From positions 372,001-436,000 of the forward strand of contig OZ037928.1 in NCBI GenBank assembly GCA_964035575.1: a DNA stretch of 64,000 bases. The letters run 5' to 3'. The notes under the pieces were generated by a model that saw nothing but the letters and a program-made list of their open reading frames with translations, searched no databases and was not told where the DNA came from. Source of the DNA: Rhynchopus sp. YZ270_cl-10 (taxonomy: Eukaryota; Euglenozoa; Diplonemea; Diplonemida; Diplonemidae). The translations under genes and the position numbers were made by a program. Shown here in pieces: positions 62,910 to 64,000 of this stretch (position 1 is its first letter; every line of letters begins with the position of its first letter).

Positions 62910-64000
62910 ATGGCACACTTGAGCGGGAAGAACGCGGGGTCCCTGAGGCAGGTTGCGGTTGCACAGGTAGTCCAAGACGCGGACCTGGCGGCACGGGCTG
63001 AACCGAATGTCGCCGTGTGGTCGCGGCGGATGCTCATCGCTGGGTGTGATCGATCGGATACCTGGGCTGACACTGTGACCGTTGCCGGCCTTGCACGCGC
63101 TCTGAACTCGCTGGTGGTGGTGTTTGTGGGTGGTCATAAGCCTTCGCTCTTCACCCCCTCGAGTGCGACGAATTACCAGAATGTGTTTGCGCTGGCTCAC
63201 GACGGCCGCACGGTGGGCCACTTCACGCCGGTCACCATCCCGGAGAAACTGAGGCAGTACTTCCTGATGCAGCCTCCGACGCCGCGCCTGCCGTCGCTCA
63301 CTTGTGTGTCCCGCGTGGCAATGCTGGACTACCCTCAGGACGGAACGAGAGAGGATTTCGGGAAATGTGAGGTGTGCGGGTCTGCTGTCCTCGGCAGTGA
63401 GCAGCACTGGCAGTGCGGGGAGTGCGTGGCTTGGGCGTGCCGGCAGTGTCGTCCCCTCAGCTGCTCTTCCTGCCCACGGGCTCCAGCGGTTGTCAGCTTA
63501 CCGAGTTCCTCAGGTGTCACTGCGCGCACACATCCAGCAGCGGACCCCAAGAGTAATGACTTGTTGCAGGAGCAGCGGGATAAACGCGTGGCCACGAGTG
63601 GGGCTACCATCAAGAAGAACAGGGACCAGCTTCGTGCCCGGTTGCGTAAGGCTCCGACGGATGCCATGGATGTAGAGAGTGGCTATTCAAACACCACCCC
63701 AGCCCTCTCTACCTCCTCCGCGCCCCAGGTCGTGCAGACCCCTGTCCAACCTGGCACTTCGTCGCAGGCGCACTCTGCATCGGACGAGTCTCAGCAGCAT
63801 CAGACAAATACGGAGAGTGGCTATTACAACACCCACGCAGCCCTCCCCGTACCCGCGTCTGATGTGGCTGTTCCCTCATCCACCAGCACGAGAGAGCAGC
63901 CTCACGCTGTTCCGCAGGTCGCTACGTCGCAGGCGCAGCCATCAAGGACCCATACGGAGAGTGGCTATTCAAACACCACCCCAGCCCTCCCCGAATACAC
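62910..64000 (+). CDS. OTU-protease-like, zinc-finger protein, partial at both ends
   Basis: The frame is open from upstream of the first ATG (62910) to the window edge, over 360 residues. SFDAMAHLSGKNAGSLRQ, then LARALNSLVVVFVGG and a catalytic-type histidine in GHFTPV, fit the body of an OTU cysteine protease. The catalytic cysteine motif should lie just before SFDAMAH, exactly where the repeat junction cuts (~62897). A cysteine cluster follows (CEVCG...CGEC...CRQC...CSSC), then three TESGYSNTTPAL-type repeats with spacers. OTU plus zinc finger occurs in some non-LTR retrotransposons (Dualen/RandI-like), so this may be a retroelement ORF rather than a host gene. Confidence 0.55.
   Translation, partial: MAHLSGKNAGSLRQVAVAQVVQDADLAARAEPNVAVWSRRMLIAGCDRSDTWADTVTVAGLARALNSLVVVFVGGHKPSLFTPSSATNYQNVFALAHDGRTVGHFTPVTIPEKLRQYFLMQPPTPRLPSLTCVSRVAMLDYPQDGTREDFGKCEVCGSAVLGSEQHWQCGECVAWACRQCRPLSCSSCPRAPAVVSLPSSSGVTARTHPAADPKSNDLLQEQRDKRVATSGATIKKNRDQLRARLRKAPTDAMDVESGYSNTTPALSTSSAPQVVQTPVQPGTSSQAHSASDESQQHQTNTESGYYNTHAALPVPASDVAVPSSTSTREQPHAVPQVATSQAQPSRTHTESGYSNTTPALPEY

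Noticed and set aside
1-64000. tRNA genes
   Set aside because: I scanned for GGTTCGANNCC-type B boxes with a fitting acceptor stem and found none I could support by eye.

Overview
The window looks like nuclear DNA of a free-living or unusual unicellular eukaryote. It has a few genes with short spliceosomal introns (donors GTATGT, GTATGC, GTAATG, GTACGA; acceptors CAG), a piece of 18S rRNA gene, poly(A)-tailed retroposons and many transposon remnants. The 5' end of the rRNA piece and the trypanosome/plant-type ATP phosphofructokinase would fit a euglenozoan-like protist, but this is only a weak inference and the species was not identified. Nothing suggests a bacterial or viral replicon.

Host genes are sparse and nearly all lie on the minus strand. 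They are a three-exon phosphofructokinase (4377-6023), a four-exon coiled-coil protein of axonemal look (24530-28911), a small one-pass membrane protein with one intron (29680-30208), a membrane adenylyl cyclase (34416-36467), a double B-box/coiled-coil/ubiquitin-like/beta-propeller protein (39116-41230) with a shorter paralogue (41635-42765), and a family of ubiquitin-like/leucine-rich-repeat (UBL-LRR) genes. Eight of these look whole (7976, 20656, 22346, 36924, 46525, 47845, 49394, 54970) and two are broken (18961, 20254).

The UBL-LRR family is the most interesting biological content. Each member has a ~70-residue ubiquitin-like N-terminus, a short linker, a variable number of 25-residue (75-bp) cysteine-capped LRRs and usually a basic, nuclear-signal-like tail (KRKRDESPEED...KRPR). 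The same kind of UBL also sits inside the B-box/propeller proteins between the clusters, so the window carries a lineage-specific set of proteins built around one UBL module. Members are spread by duplication with their flanks and vary in LRR number.

The space between genes is a mosaic of mobile DNA: non-autonomous elements whose long terminal inverted repeats are arrays of one short palindrome (GCGATCGC, GGTAACATGTTACC, TCTAATTAGA, GACCGAGTC, TTCACGGCCGTGAA, ACGTGTTATCGC), some nested three deep; small foldback elements; poly(A)-tailed retroposon ends; decayed LINE-like coding; five short tandem arrays; and an intact-looking tyrosine recombinase gene with flanking inverted repeats (58510-59526). 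The window ends inside an OTU-protease-like, zinc-finger gene whose 5' end is cut off at a repeat junction (62910 onward).
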